Of a DNA stretch of 33,320 bases, positions 8,274 through 17,136 are shown one piece after another. The position numbers were made by a program, and so were the translations under genes. Source of the stretch: an uncultured Merdimonas sp. (GTDB lineage: Bacteria; Bacillota; Clostridia; Lachnospirales; Lachnospiraceae). The first letter of the stretch is position 1; each line of letters starts with the position of its first letter. The notes beneath the pieces are model-generated. The model was not told where the DNA came from, made no database searches, and saw only the letters and a list, made by a program, of their open reading frames with translations. The stretch is taken from positions 1 to 33,320 of the forward strand of contig CALWBB010000010.1 in the NCBI GenBank assembly GCA_944375885.1. The letters run 5' to 3'.

Positions 8274-9862
8274 TCCACATACTCCTTTAAGTCCAGATAA
8301 GCCAGCGGATCCGCAAGCTTTTCGTCGAGAAACGCCATCCGCCCACAGGCAAGCTTTTTCAGGCTCTCATAGTCTCCGTTATGCCCGCTGCTCACCCAGC
8401 GGGCGCCGTCCCTGTCAAAAGCCCCGGAATCCACCACCTGGCGCGCATAGGAATCAATATGCTCCGTCAGCCATGCGTCAGAATAGACGGTCTGCCTTAA
8501 TTCCTGCCACCGGGCCTTTACCTTTTCCCGGGCATTCTCCACGTCCAGGCGGATCAGCCGGTCTCCCAGCTTCCAGGCAATGCGCATGGTCAGAATCTCC
8601 TCCGAAAACCGGGTACGGTTCCCCGCGTCAAAATCATGCACATTCCCCCAGGAGTAATCCATATCCCAGGGCATGAACCGTATCCGGTACTGCCCGTCCT
8701 CCCAGACCGTGGGATAAAAAATGTTTCTCTCTATATTGTCCATGCCGATGACTGCCTGCAGGTACAGCCAGACATCCAGCGCGTTGTCCACATCGATAAG
8801 CTGCGGCATCTTCTCTGCGAAGACCTCGTCCTCCGCGTCAAGATACCAGAGATACGTATTCAATGCCTCGAAATCTTCCTCGTTCTGGGCCGTCCAGTTT
8901 CCCTTCAGCTCAAACACGCCCGGATCCTTCTGTTTGTACAGGTATTCCTCCGGCTGCGCCTCGTTCTCCTTCGTAAGCTTCAGCTGCTTGTAATCCACCG
9001 GTTCCATCAGCCCATAGATGCCGTAATACTCCCCGTTCTGGAAAACCTCGATATATTCCATATGATACCCGTAAAAGCCTTCCGAGTCAATCTCCAAAGC
9101 CCCGGATTCATTCCACACATCCAGGGACAGCTTGTCGCGTACCTTCGTGTCCTCGCTGTACATGGCATACAAAAGCCACTCGTCGTCTTCACGCATCCCC
9201 AGGAAAGACTTGTGGTTTTCCCGCAGGGCGCCCATTCCTGTCTGGTTCTGCTTGTAGAGCGTGATTTTATAGGATTTCTTCGGATTCAGGCGGCTGCTCC
9301 CTCCCCGGATGTGGCCGCTCATGACGCTTTCCGTCACCCAGTCCTTCTTAGAGTCCGCCTCATAGAAACGCATGGAGCCATAGATCTCTTCATAGCGGAT
9401 CTCCGCCCCTGAATCGGTATCCAGCGTCAGGATCGGAAGGCCGGTAAATACCACCGCATATTCCCGGTACTGATCCCCCTTCACCGCCAGCAGCCGGTAG
9501 CTCTTTCCCTGCCGGATGGCTTCCTGCTTGTCATCTTCCAGGGGATTATCCAGAAGATAGATACGCGCGCCGCCCTCCGCAGCCGTAAAGATGCCGTCCT
9601 CCCACGCTCTCTCATCCATATCCAGCGGAAGGTAAAAGGTTCCGGAAGCCCTGTCCCACGGAAGCTCTTCCCCCGCAAAGGCCAGGCCCTGCAGGAACTC
9701 CTCCGCCGCCTCTTTACGGCCTTCCATAAGCGCTTCTGCCTCCTCTGCGTCCAGCGCCTGCGCCTCCATGCCCGGCATCTCCAGCGGAAAAAGCACAAAC
9801 CTTATGAAGCCGCAGAGAAGCAGAAGCAGTCCGATTCCAAGCGCCGTCCTCCGATTCCGCAT
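8270..9862 (-). CDS. CotH kinase family protein, membrane anchored (first copy)
   Basis: A paralogue of the next gene, 530 residues from the preferred start. It has an N-terminal membrane anchor at about 5-26 and then an extracellular CotH domain. The nucleotide-binding stretch reads RGGSSRLNPKKSYKITL near 186-202, the middle motif YYGIYGLMEPVDYKQL near 279-294, and the metal site PWDMDYSWGN near 398-407. All these match the second copy, and both copies look catalytically intact. GGAG sits six bases before the ATG at 9862; an ATG at 9865 directly upstream and a TTG at 9904 are alternatives. About 70 bases separate it from the GtrA gene, the widest gap in this part of the operon, with no clear promoter or terminator in it. 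Sharing an operon with VTC and DUF4956 genes suggests one surface-modifying module. Confidence 0.9.
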   Translation of the reverse strand: MRNRRTALGIGLLLLLCGFIRFVLFPLEMPGMEAQALDAEEAEALMEGRKEAAEEFLQGLAFAGEELPWDRASGTFYLPLDMDERAWEDGIFTAAEGGARIYLLDNPLEDDKQEAIRQGKSYRLLAVKGDQYREYAVVFTGLPILTLDTDSGAEIRYEEIYGSMRFYEADSKKDWVTESVMSGHIRGGSSRLNPKKSYKITLYKQNQTGMGALRENHKSFLGMREDDEWLLYAMYSEDTKVRDKLSLDVWNESGALEIDSEGFYGYHMEYIEVFQNGEYYGIYGLMEPVDYKQLKLTKENEAQPEEYLYKQKDPGVFELKGNWTAQNEEDFEALNTYLWYLDAEDEVFAEKMPQLIDVDNALDVWLYLQAVIGMDNIERNIFYPTVWEDGQYRIRFMPWDMDYSWGNVHDFDAGNRTRFSEEILTMRIAWKLGDRLIRLDVENAREKVKARWQELRQTVYSDAWLTEHIDSYARQVVDSGAFDRDGARWVSSGHNGDYESLKKLACGRMAFLDEKLADPLAYLDLKEYVE

Positions 9863-9934
9863 CATCCGCTCCTTTCCGCTTTTTGCCCAGCCCGCAGCCA
9901 GCAAAGGCTTCCGCCCATAGCCGCGCGTCCCGTT

Positions 9935-10363
9935 TCAGTGTTTCTCAATGAAAATCTTTCTCGTAATGAAATTATATACCATAACGATGGCTGTCGCAAA
10001 GATTTTCACCACCATATAGGCATACCGTGAATACGCCGCAAGCGTCTGGCTCTGCTCCATCAGGCTCTCCAGCCACGCCGTGCCGGCCCACATGCAGAGC
10101 TGGTTGATGCCCAGGCCGATGAGGCTGAAAAACACGAACACGATGAACTGTACCACCTTGTTCGCCTCTTTGTCCGCGTCGAAGACCACGGTGACGCTTA
10201 AGATATAGTTTACAACCGTGGAGATGGTATAGGACACGCCGCTGGAAATAAGTGAGGAAATTCCCGCAAGCTCCGTCAGGCCAACCATGATGCCATAGTC
10301 GATGAAAAAGCACAGGAAACCCACGGCTCCGAATTTAATGATTTGCGCAAATAATTTTTTCAT
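9935..10363 (-). CDS. GtrA family membrane protein
   Basis: A 142-residue protein with four predicted membrane helices. The opening IIKFGAVGFLCFFIDYGI and the later SYTISTVVNYILSVTVVF are the standard GtrA signatures. GtrA proteins are thought to help polyprenyl-phosphate-linked sugars cross the membrane for side-chain glycosylation, although a direct flippase activity is not settled. Here it follows a GtrB/ArnC-like transferase and two ArnE/ArnF-like proteins, so there are two candidate translocation systems for the same lipid-linked sugar. GGAG lies seven bases before the ATG, 12 bases after the preceding gene. Confidence 0.9.
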   Translation of the reverse strand: MKKLFAQIIKFGAVGFLCFFIDYGIMVGLTELAGISSLISSGVSYTISTVVNYILSVTVVFDADKEANKVVQFIVFVFFSLIGLGINQLCMWAGTAWLESLMEQSQTLAAYSRYAYMVVKIFATAIVMVYNFITRKIFIEKH

Positions 10364-10375
10364 AAGAGATCTCCG

Positions 10376-10705
10376 TTACAGATTAAAAATTACAATTCCG
10401 GCTATAATCACAATAAGCCCCAGCAGTTTTTTCCTGCCTATTTTTTCTTTCAGAATAAAATATCCCATGACTGAGACAAAAATATATCCGCTGGCCTCCA
10501 GAACAGGCCCCAGAGAAAGAGGCACAAACTTATAGGCATACACCGTCAGAAGGCTTGACAGAAAGAACAGCCCATACGCAAAAATCACCCGGAAATTCAG
10601 ATATTCGTCTATCCACCTGTCATATTTTTTATCGGCGCTCTTTTTCAGCATAATCTGAGATATGGAAGCCACCAGCACAGAGCCCAGAAAAACCGCAATT
10701 CCCAT
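10376..10705 (-). CDS. ArnF-like EamA/SMR-fold small membrane protein
   Basis: A 109-residue protein with four hydrophobic helices and the SMR/EamA half-transporter pattern: an N-terminal helix with a polar patch (SISQIMLKKSA), then VPLSLGPVLEASGYIFVSVMGYFILKEKIG, in which the ILKEKIGRKK turn is characteristic. In Gram-negative bacteria ArnE and ArnF form a pair proposed to flip undecaprenyl-phosphate-L-Ara4N. Here the partner is the directly preceding gene, and a GtrB/ArnC-like transferase comes before both. GAGGAG lies eight bases before the ATG. Only two bases separate it from its partner gene, so a heterodimer is likely. A multidrug exporter of the EmrE type is less likely in this setting. 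Confidence 0.85.
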   Translation of the reverse strand: MGIAVFLGSVLVASISQIMLKKSADKKYDRWIDEYLNFRVIFAYGLFFLSSLLTVYAYKFVPLSLGPVLEASGYIFVSVMGYFILKEKIGRKKLLGLIVIIAGIVIFNL

Positions 10706-10707
10706 AA

Positions 10708-11067
10708 TTACTTCTCCTCTTCCGACACTACCAAAAGGATTCCCGCGATAATTACGACCGCCCCTATTACATTAGTAAATGTAATATGTTCCTTAAAAAC
10801 CAGCATTCCCCAGACCACGCCCCAGATAACTGTAACAGCCTTTGAGGCATACGCGGTAATCAGCGGAAGCCTTTTTATCACCTGCTGCCAGCCTATGGCA
10901 TAAAGCGCCAGGATGAACAGCACCATTCCATAATACAAAATGTATTTCGGGGAAAGAAACGGCTCTCCTGCCGCCATTTTGGAGCAAATTCCGCTTAAGG
11001 AATACACCAGTAGCAAAAGCTGGAGCCCTAAAAATGTCTTCTTTTCTGATTTAGTCAGTTTTATCAT
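10708..11067 (-). CDS. ArnE-like EamA/SMR-fold small membrane protein
   Basis: A 119-residue four-helix membrane protein, the probable partner of the next gene. The C-terminal half holds TAYASKAVTVIWGVVWGMLVFKEHIT followed by NVIGAVVIIAGILLV, the standard EamA ending. The ATG at 11067 is preceded by GGAGG with a five-base gap, so it is preferred over the TTG at 11079. The gene then overlaps the end of the GtrB/ArnC-like gene by 17 bases, which couples their translation. The arrangement of transferase, ArnE-like and ArnF-like genes supports a role in flipping a polyprenyl-phosphate sugar to the outer face. The sugar is not known; the nearby dideoxy-aminosugar is one candidate. Confidence 0.85.
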   Translation of the reverse strand: MIKLTKSEKKTFLGLQLLLLVYSLSGICSKMAAGEPFLSPKYILYYGMVLFILALYAIGWQQVIKRLPLITAYASKAVTVIWGVVWGMLVFKEHITFTNVIGAVVIIAGILLVVSEEEK

Positions 11068-11992
11068 CCCTGCCTCCAATCGTCTCCCGAATCACATACT
11101 GAGGCGCATTATTGATACTGATATAGATTCTGCCGATATATTCGCCGATAATCCCCAGTAAAACCATAATAATTCCGCCGATGAACAGGATCACCGTAAT
11201 CAGCGAACTGTATCCCAGCACCGTAGTGAAACCCAGGAGTTTGCGGATCACCATGACCAGGCCATATACAAAGCCGGCGAAGGCGCAAAGAAAGCCCACC
11301 ACTGTGGCCAGCCGCAGTGGCTTCACCGAAAAAGCTGTAAACCCGTTAAACCACAGGGCCAGAAGCTTCCCAATGGAATAGCCTGATCTCCCCTCCATCC
11401 GGGCACGGTGGTGCACGGGCACATTCGCTATATTTTTCGTGCTGCGCAGCACCAGCCCTCCCACATAGGGGTAAGAATTCTTATAGCGCAGCATTTCTTC
11501 AATGATAAATCGTCTGGCTGCATAATAACTGGTGCATTTCAGCGCTTTGGGCTTTCCCAGGAGGATTTCCACCATCTTTTCATTAACCCAGCTTCCAAAA
11601 ATCCGGAAATGCGACTGCTTGATTTCCGGATAGCAGCCATACACCACATCATATCCCTCCCGGATCTTGTCAATCAGAAGGAACGCCTCATCTGCCGGCG
11701 TCTGCCCGTCGTCATCCAGGGAAACGACAATCTCGCCCCTGCAGCTTCTGTATCCCGCCATCAGGGCAGCATGCTGACCAAAGTTACGGGCCAGGGAGAT
11801 ACCTATTACATTCCCAAAGGTATTTACAAGCCTTTGTATCACGCCCCAGACCTGATCCGGGGAATTATCATTGACCAGAATGATCTCATAGCTGTATTCC
11901 GGCCTCTGCGCCATAGTGTTCCGCAGCTCGTCCACCACCCTTTCCAGGGTATGTTCCGAACCATAGCACGGTATTACAAACGATATATCCAT
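11051..11992 (-). CDS. Polyprenyl-phosphate glycosyltransferase, GtrB/ArnC-like (GT2)
   Basis: This 313-residue enzyme should move one sugar from a nucleotide sugar to undecaprenyl phosphate. The GT-A domain covers about 1-220: ISFVIPCYGSE, ILVNDNSPDQ, GISLARNFGQHAALMAG, and the metal site SLDDDGQTP with Asp93-95. These match the GtrB/ArnC branch rather than enzymes that extend polymers. Two C-terminal membrane helices at about 228-252 and 264-289 are the usual anchor. GAGGAAG precedes the ATG. The genes after it encode ArnE/ArnF-like and GtrA proteins, and the two genes before it encode GT-C-like proteins, so transfer, flipping and final use of the lipid-linked sugar are encoded together. 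Confidence 0.92.
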   Translation of the reverse strand: MDISFVIPCYGSEHTLERVVDELRNTMAQRPEYSYEIILVNDNSPDQVWGVIQRLVNTFGNVIGISLARNFGQHAALMAGYRSCRGEIVVSLDDDGQTPADEAFLLIDKIREGYDVVYGCYPEIKQSHFRIFGSWVNEKMVEILLGKPKALKCTSYYAARRFIIEEMLRYKNSYPYVGGLVLRSTKNIANVPVHHRARMEGRSGYSIGKLLALWFNGFTAFSVKPLRLATVVGFLCAFAGFVYGLVMVIRKLLGFTTVLGYSSLITVILFIGGIIMVLLGIIGEYIGRIYISINNAPQYVIRETIGGRDDKTD

Positions 11993-12015
11993 GTCTTCCT
12001 CTCTCTTTCAACGGC

Positions 12016-13200
12016 CTATGCGGCCGGGATAAAAAAAGTGCTTATGTAATAAATCCCTATGAAAAACTGCAGGATAAAAATCACCCAGCCGCCCAGCACC
12101 AAAATCCGGTCTTTCAGATTCTGGTAATCGTACTCCCGGTTCCGCTTCAGGAAATACCGGAAGGCTGTCACATAGACCAAGAAGGCCGACAGCACATGCC
12201 CCCAGCCAAAATTACCGTGATATCGGCGGTAGCCTGTCTCAGCCAGGGACGCAGCCTCCAAAAAGCCGGCAAGCCACATGAAAAACGTCACCTGTACGTC
12301 CCGCTCTTTCACGATCCGGATATTCGTCAGGACAACGTAAAGAGGAAACAGGAAACCCAAAAGCAGGGAAAAGGGTATGCTGGGTGATGTCGCGCCCATC
12401 ACGTCAAACCAGGCGATCTCAATCCCGCCTTCCGCCGAACTGGATGTTCCAAAGGAGACACCCATCTGCCACAGCATCACGCAGACGCAGGGAATAAAGG
12501 CCGACGCCAGCTGGACACAGAACCCAAAAGCCTTTCCCCTGGTGCGGGCCAGCAAGATCAATAAATAGACTGCCAGTCCCGGAACGGCTATCTGCACAAA
12601 ACTGGGCTTTGCCAGGTTGCACAGCACCAGAAGCCCCGCCAGCAGAATCCAAGTTTTCGCTGTCAGCTTCTTCTGTTCCTCCTCATATTCTTTTAGCAGC
12701 CGCAGAATCAGCAAAAAAGCCGCAAAGGCAAAAGGGCGGACACAGATCGTCGTCGGGTTATGCCAGATATTCGGGGTCACCTGCCCAAGGTATACATTTT
12801 GATTATACCATGGGATATAAAATGGGCCTGCCAAAAGCAGGAACCAGCTAAGGACAGCCACCCACAGCCGTTCTTCTTTACATTCTTTTACCAGATACCC
12901 ATACACCATAATATAGGTCAGAATGTTCAGCAGCCCTCCTGCTATCGCGGATGCCTCATAAGCAGGAGCACGGGAAATTTTCATAATCCCGGCCACCAGG
13001 AATGCCCATAAAGGATAGCCTATCTCATGAAGCACCGCGCCCAGGCCAGAATTCAAAAGCAGCTCCGCATTTTCTGCATGTCCCAGATAATCACTCTCAG
13101 GATTTCTGATCGCACCCATAATTACTTGATAAGTAATCACAAACAGAAATAACGCAAAAAACAGCATTATGATCAGATTTTTCTTTTCACTCTTTTCCAT
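12016..13200 (-). CDS. GT-C-like polytopic membrane protein (putative polyprenyl-sugar transferase)
   Basis: A 394-residue protein with about nine or ten membrane helices. After the first helix (9-30) comes an acidic outer loop, NPESDYLGHAENAELLLNSG, with Asp37 and His41. GT-C enzymes place their catalytic acidic residues in this position and use polyprenyl-phosphate sugars outside the membrane. The same loop ends in a LHEIGYPLWAFL segment entering the next helix. I cannot assign a named family. The start overlaps the previous GT-C-like gene by 14 bases, with AAAGG upstream of the ATG, and the GtrB/ArnC-like gene follows 23 bases later. That context supports a transferase role better than a transporter one. 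Confidence 0.75.
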   Translation of the reverse strand: MEKSEKKNLIIMLFFALFLFVITYQVIMGAIRNPESDYLGHAENAELLLNSGLGAVLHEIGYPLWAFLVAGIMKISRAPAYEASAIAGGLLNILTYIMVYGYLVKECKEERLWVAVLSWFLLLAGPFYIPWYNQNVYLGQVTPNIWHNPTTICVRPFAFAAFLLILRLLKEYEEEQKKLTAKTWILLAGLLVLCNLAKPSFVQIAVPGLAVYLLILLARTRGKAFGFCVQLASAFIPCVCVMLWQMGVSFGTSSSAEGGIEIAWFDVMGATSPSIPFSLLLGFLFPLYVVLTNIRIVKERDVQVTFFMWLAGFLEAASLAETGYRRYHGNFGWGHVLSAFLVYVTAFRYFLKRNREYDYQNLKDRILVLGGWVIFILQFFIGIYYISTFFIPAA

Positions 13201-14782
13201 TGCTCAGCCTTTCATTTTGCAAAACTACAAAATATTCATCTTCCAGAAGAACTTTATGTCCCTTTCTGACAAGCCTGTTTTTCATTTCTTCTGTATGCCA
13301 TTCTCCCTGGGTAATCACCGCATACCCGGCTGACTCATTTATCCAAAAATCCAGCATATAATTAGAGCCGTACCCGGCAGGAAGAACCAAATACCGGAAA
13401 TCCACAGTCCCATAAGTAGCTACCGTATTGTCCCAGGGAGCAGCGTCCGCATCCAGTTTTATCAATTCCTGCAACGTTTCTTTTTCCGCCTCAGCCCTAG
13501 TAAGGTTCTGGGAAACAGCGAACCTCTCATCTGCCATAGAACTGTAATAGCCCCAGATAGCAGTTATCTCAAAGAAGGTAAGGAGGATCAGCACAAGCTT
13601 CAGATTCTCCTTTTTGTCAGCAAAAGCCAGATAAATGGCTCCCATCAGAAGCCCTGTATTGATTCCCCGGCACAGGGTCCATTCCTGCCCTGTGTAAAGC
13701 GCGCAGTAACCGATTAGAAACCCTGTCATGAAAAACGCCGCCTCATAACAGTAAGAGCGGTTCTGCACAAGCCGTCTTCTGTGTTTCAGGATATGCAAAA
13801 GCAGCGCAAACAAAAGCACCAGATAGTTGACAAAAAACCAGGATAAAATCCCATAGGTATCCGAGGCCATAGAGAATATGGAAAATAAATCCACTGTCCG
13901 CAGATTCTGGAAAAAGTTATCCAAGAAAAAGCAGGCTCCCTGATAAAGCCCTCTCTCCGATATTGTCTTAAAAATAGTCGTAATTGTAGAATCCACATAC
14001 GGTGCACAGACAGCTGTAACCATTTTATTTGACACAACGGTCACAACCCCTGTAATAAATATAATCGCCAAAAATTTCCCCGCATATAAAAAGCCGCGTT
14101 TTCTTCTGCTTTGCTTCTCCCTTAGATGAATTCTCCTTAAAATGTACCAGCAATAAACCGGGAGCGCGAGAACGAACACCAGATAAACCTGAATGGCATA
14201 CAGGAGAAACACCCCTAAAACGACACAACTCCCCATTTCCTTCTTAGACAGTTTTTCTGTCGTTCTCGTATGCCGTTCCATCCAGATCAGGCCGCCTGTC
14301 AGGACAATCGCCAAAGAATAGCGCAGCCCTTCTGACATAGACGTCATGGAATATCCGATCGTAATAAAGCTGCCGCTGTATAAAAGGAGCAGCCACAGCG
14401 TCTGTCCTACTGACGGCTTGGTCATAATAACCAGTAGCAGCATTGCCAGGCATAGGAAAGCAATATTGGCCCATGCCATCGACGAGAATCCCCAGCCAAA
14501 CAGCTTCCCAAACAACGCGTACGGCAGGAGCGGGGCTACTCCCCAGGCTCCCCAGGTTCCCACCTGGGCATGCGTTCCATTGTATCCGTAATATCCAAGC
14601 GGATGCCCATATTCGATCACCGCTGAAACCTGATTATGCCAGCCCACCTCGTCATTCCAGGCAGGCACCAGGATGGACAAATCAAATTTATACCCGTTGC
14701 AGAACAGGATACACAGCACCCACAAAAGGGGAATCACGATTAAAAGAGCATACAGCACTATCTGTAGCTTTTTCTGCCTCAT
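13187..14782 (-). CDS. GT-C-like polytopic membrane protein (putative polyprenyl-sugar transferase)
   Basis: A 531-residue protein with about eleven membrane helices and a C-terminal outer domain of about 90 residues. The first outer loop reads VPAWNDEVGWHNQ with Asp44-Glu45, then a Gly- and Tyr-rich stretch (GYYGYNGTHAQVGTWG). Acidic pairs in this loop are the hallmark of GT-C glycosyltransferases of the PMT and ArnT type, though the named family is not clear to me. A Wzy-like polymerase is the main alternative, as these are also polytopic and poorly conserved. GGAGG lies nine bases before the ATG. The gene starts 27 bases after the LuxC-like gene and overlaps the next GT-C-like gene, linking the two modules in one transcript. 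Confidence 0.75.
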   Translation of the reverse strand: MRQKKLQIVLYALLIVIPLLWVLCILFCNGYKFDLSILVPAWNDEVGWHNQVSAVIEYGHPLGYYGYNGTHAQVGTWGAWGVAPLLPYALFGKLFGWGFSSMAWANIAFLCLAMLLLVIMTKPSVGQTLWLLLLYSGSFITIGYSMTSMSEGLRYSLAIVLTGGLIWMERHTRTTEKLSKKEMGSCVVLGVFLLYAIQVYLVFVLALPVYCWYILRRIHLREKQSRRKRGFLYAGKFLAIIFITGVVTVVSNKMVTAVCAPYVDSTITTIFKTISERGLYQGACFFLDNFFQNLRTVDLFSIFSMASDTYGILSWFFVNYLVLLFALLLHILKHRRRLVQNRSYCYEAAFFMTGFLIGYCALYTGQEWTLCRGINTGLLMGAIYLAFADKKENLKLVLILLTFFEITAIWGYYSSMADERFAVSQNLTRAEAEKETLQELIKLDADAAPWDNTVATYGTVDFRYLVLPAGYGSNYMLDFWINESAGYAVITQGEWHTEEMKNRLVRKGHKVLLEDEYFVVLQNERLSNGKE

Positions 14783-14809
14783 TTTCCAAGCCCTCCCACG
14801 TCCTATTTT

Positions 14810-16027
14810 TTACATGAGACTGATTGTCCTGGTCAGCCTCTCATAAAGATTGCAGCCATCCCAAATCAGGTCGAAATCCATCGTCTTCCCTATCGGTACA
14901 ATCCTGTCCACACCGCGGATCCCCGCCTCCAGGAGCGGCAGGAACATCTTCCTGTCCCCGATATAGGATACTGTCTGGCAATGGGTGTCATCGCAGATAG
15001 GCTTCAGTTCCAAGATATCCCGGAAATTATATTCATAAAAATATCCCGAATCCCCCCGGAAATCCATCAGGTTGTCAAAAAGGCTGTCCAGTTCCACGCA
15101 AACCAGCCGGTTATCCCCGCAGCATACCATGTGGATCCCGCTATGCCCTGCAGCCGCAAGATATGCGTTCGTCAGCTTATTTACGCCCTGGATGGGCTGG
15201 AATTCATATTTCTGCCGCACTCTCTCCAAAAGAAAGCCCCAGAAGCGTTCCTTTGCCTGGCCAATCTTGGAACCGCACCAGGCTACCAGCCGCGGGCTGG
15301 TGCACGCGTTCTGGTCTGTCAGATACGTATCATTATAAAAATCATCTGCGATACGGCCCGGATCCTCTGCCGCCATATAAGTATCACTGTCAATCACAGA
15401 CAGCGAATACCTGTCCGCAAAAGTGATTTCTGTGGCTCGGGGAGCCAGCGGGGATTTCCGAAGTTCGGCAATCGTCCGGTCTCCGCCCCAGACGATCCTC
15501 ACATCCGCAATGGAGGAAAGCGCATCGTTAATTCTCTGCTCTCTTCCATAACGCACGAAGCAGATATAAGGTACACAGTCCGGATGCTGCTCCAGCGCCG
15601 CATGGACCGCTTTATTTATAAGCGCAATCTGCGGAAAATCTTTGGAAGGGATGCGTACTATATTCGCGTTTCCCGTCATAAAGCCTGCGGCAAAGGAATA
15701 CGCATAATTCACCGCCACATTGGACGGCGCGATATGGAACGCCACCCCTCTTCCCAGATGAAATCCCTTCCCATTCTTTTCGGTAAAACGCTCCGCCAGC
15801 TTTTTCACAGATGATTTGCGGATCCAGAAAGCAAAGGTCACCACATCGGGATAAAGTCTCGCCTCAGGCATGGAAAGCAACGTTCTGGACAGAGTATTCA
15901 AAAATTCCTGAATTTCTTCCCCGAAGGGTTCCCGCGCCTCCGCCTTGGGCATCCGCATAAGTATTTCTTCATTTCCCGTCAGATACTGAATTCCTTTTAG
16001 CCCTTCTCTATCTAAACTTTTCCGCAT
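14810..16027 (-). CDS. LuxC-like acyl-CoA/acyl-carrier reductase
   Basis: LuxC-family enzymes reduce an activated acyl group to an aldehyde with NADPH through an enzyme thioester. The 405-residue product has the aldehyde-dehydrogenase-like fold: GRGVAFHIAPSNVAVNY near 92-108, which binds the cofactor, SFAAGFMTGNANIVRIPSKD, then DQNACTSPRL with the probable catalytic Cys242. The later WDGCNLYERLTR ending is also family-like. The ATG at 16027 and a GTG at 16036 are both possible; a GGGGGTG lies four bases before the GTG and 13 before the ATG. The gene overlaps the LuxE-like gene by at least 20 bases, so the two are probably made together. No luxA, luxB or luxD genes are present, so light emission is excluded; the aldehyde is more likely a building block. 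Confidence 0.9.
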   Translation of the reverse strand: MRKSLDREGLKGIQYLTGNEEILMRMPKAEAREPFGEEIQEFLNTLSRTLLSMPEARLYPDVVTFAFWIRKSSVKKLAERFTEKNGKGFHLGRGVAFHIAPSNVAVNYAYSFAAGFMTGNANIVRIPSKDFPQIALINKAVHAALEQHPDCVPYICFVRYGREQRINDALSSIADVRIVWGGDRTIAELRKSPLAPRATEITFADRYSLSVIDSDTYMAAEDPGRIADDFYNDTYLTDQNACTSPRLVAWCGSKIGQAKERFWGFLLERVRQKYEFQPIQGVNKLTNAYLAAAGHSGIHMVCCGDNRLVCVELDSLFDNLMDFRGDSGYFYEYNFRDILELKPICDDTHCQTVSYIGDRKMFLPLLEAGIRGVDRIVPIGKTMDFDLIWDGCNLYERLTRTISLM

Positions 16028-17099
16028 AGGTATCACTGCACCCCCGTATCTCAGCGTTTTTCAGCCTGCCAAGCACTTTGAAATATTTTCCCTTCCTGCC
16101 GCAGGGGCAGTCATCCTCACCAAGTATCGTTCCCTCGTCCTCTGTAAGGAGTGAATGTCCCGGGTAAGACTCCGGGAGCGTGGAAACCACCTGGATGATT
16201 CCCTTTTCCCCAAATTCACATTCTGAAAAATCCAAAGGCCGCCTGGTAATGACATCCGAAAAAATGCTGGCATGCAGATGCCCGCACTCGCACTCCATAT
16301 AAATGCAGCCCGTCTGCTCCACCATCCCGTAATAATCATGCACATGGCTTAAGCCACAGACATCCTGCAGGCATTTCTTAAATTCTTCCGGGCTGACCGC
16401 TTCACTGATCAGCTTTTTCCAGCCCCCGCCATGGATCAGGACGCCTTCCGACAAATCAAAGGTGACGCCCTCCTTCTTCAGCCGCACAAGCTCTTTGTAA
16501 AAATGCTGCCAGATCATAAAAGTAAAGCCAAACAGGAAGATTCTCTGCCCCTGGTATTTATCCAGAAATGCTTTCAGCCCCTCCACATCCAGCTTCATAT
16601 CATCATCCAGCGCATAGATCCTCTTTGCCCCGAAAATGGAAAATCCCAGGATCCCGGCTCCCCTGGCCGAAAACATCAGGCGGTTTTTTACCACCGATGG
16701 GCAGTCCAGTATAATCATGGGCATCCGGCTGCTTCCTGTAAAATCAGAGACAATCTTCACCATAACCTTCTGCTGGTTGGCAGAGGTAGTTCGATCCAGA
16801 TAAATTTTTGAGACTGCCTGCCCGGATGTCCCAGAGGATGTCATTGTCTTTACAATCTGATCATCCGGAATGCTTTTGAGTTCCAGTTCCTTAAACAAGC
16901 GTACGGGAAGAAACGGCAGTTCCTTATAGCTGCCGATCTTCCCTCTCTCATATCCCGCACATTTTAACATATTTCCATACTGGGGACAGTTCTCTTTGTG
17001 TTTCTCCGTAAGTTCTGCAAGCCTCTCTGTCAAAACTGCTTCTTTCTCTTCCTTTGAAAGGGAATACGGGCTTCTCTGCAGCATTTCCTCAAAATCCAT
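16008..17099 (-). CDS. LuxE/PaaK-like acyl-protein synthetase
   Basis: LuxE activates a carboxylic acid with ATP, carries it as a thioester on its own cysteine and passes it to LuxC. The 363-residue product has the AMP-binding loop TSSGTSGQAVSK near 88-99, HGGGWKKL, YYGMVEQTG near 270 and a zinc-like ECECGHLH segment. It ends ECPCGRKG-like (DDCPCGRKG), then LGRLKNAEIRGCSDT. In LuxE the acylated cysteine is near the C-terminus, and Cys354 in RGCSDT is the natural candidate. An open frame extends upstream to 17255, but AGGGAG eight bases before the ATG at 17099 and the overlap of the extension with the previous gene favour the shorter form. Working with the ACP and LuxC-like proteins encoded beside it is the simplest reading. 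Confidence 0.88.
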   Translation of the reverse strand: MDFEEMLQRSPYSLSKEEKEAVLTERLAELTEKHKENCPQYGNMLKCAGYERGKIGSYKELPFLPVRLFKELELKSIPDDQIVKTMTSSGTSGQAVSKIYLDRTTSANQQKVMVKIVSDFTGSSRMPMIILDCPSVVKNRLMFSARGAGILGFSIFGAKRIYALDDDMKLDVEGLKAFLDKYQGQRIFLFGFTFMIWQHFYKELVRLKKEGVTFDLSEGVLIHGGGWKKLISEAVSPEEFKKCLQDVCGLSHVHDYYGMVEQTGCIYMECECGHLHASIFSDVITRRPLDFSECEFGEKGIIQVVSTLPESYPGHSLLTEDEGTILGEDDCPCGRKGKYFKVLGRLKNAEIRGCSDTYAEKFR

Positions 17100-17136
17100 A
17101 ATTTGCTCCCTTAGCGCCGATACAGGGTGTACCAGG

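Noticed and set aside
10376-11067. Paired small multidrug-resistance exporter
   Set aside because: The fold is shared with EmrE-type pumps, but the gene order transferase, ArnE-like, ArnF-like, GtrA points to lipid-linked sugar flipping.
14810-17099. A bioluminescence operon
   Set aside because: LuxC- and LuxE-like genes are present, but luxA, luxB and luxD are absent and the setting is a glycan locus, so aldehyde formation must serve another purpose.
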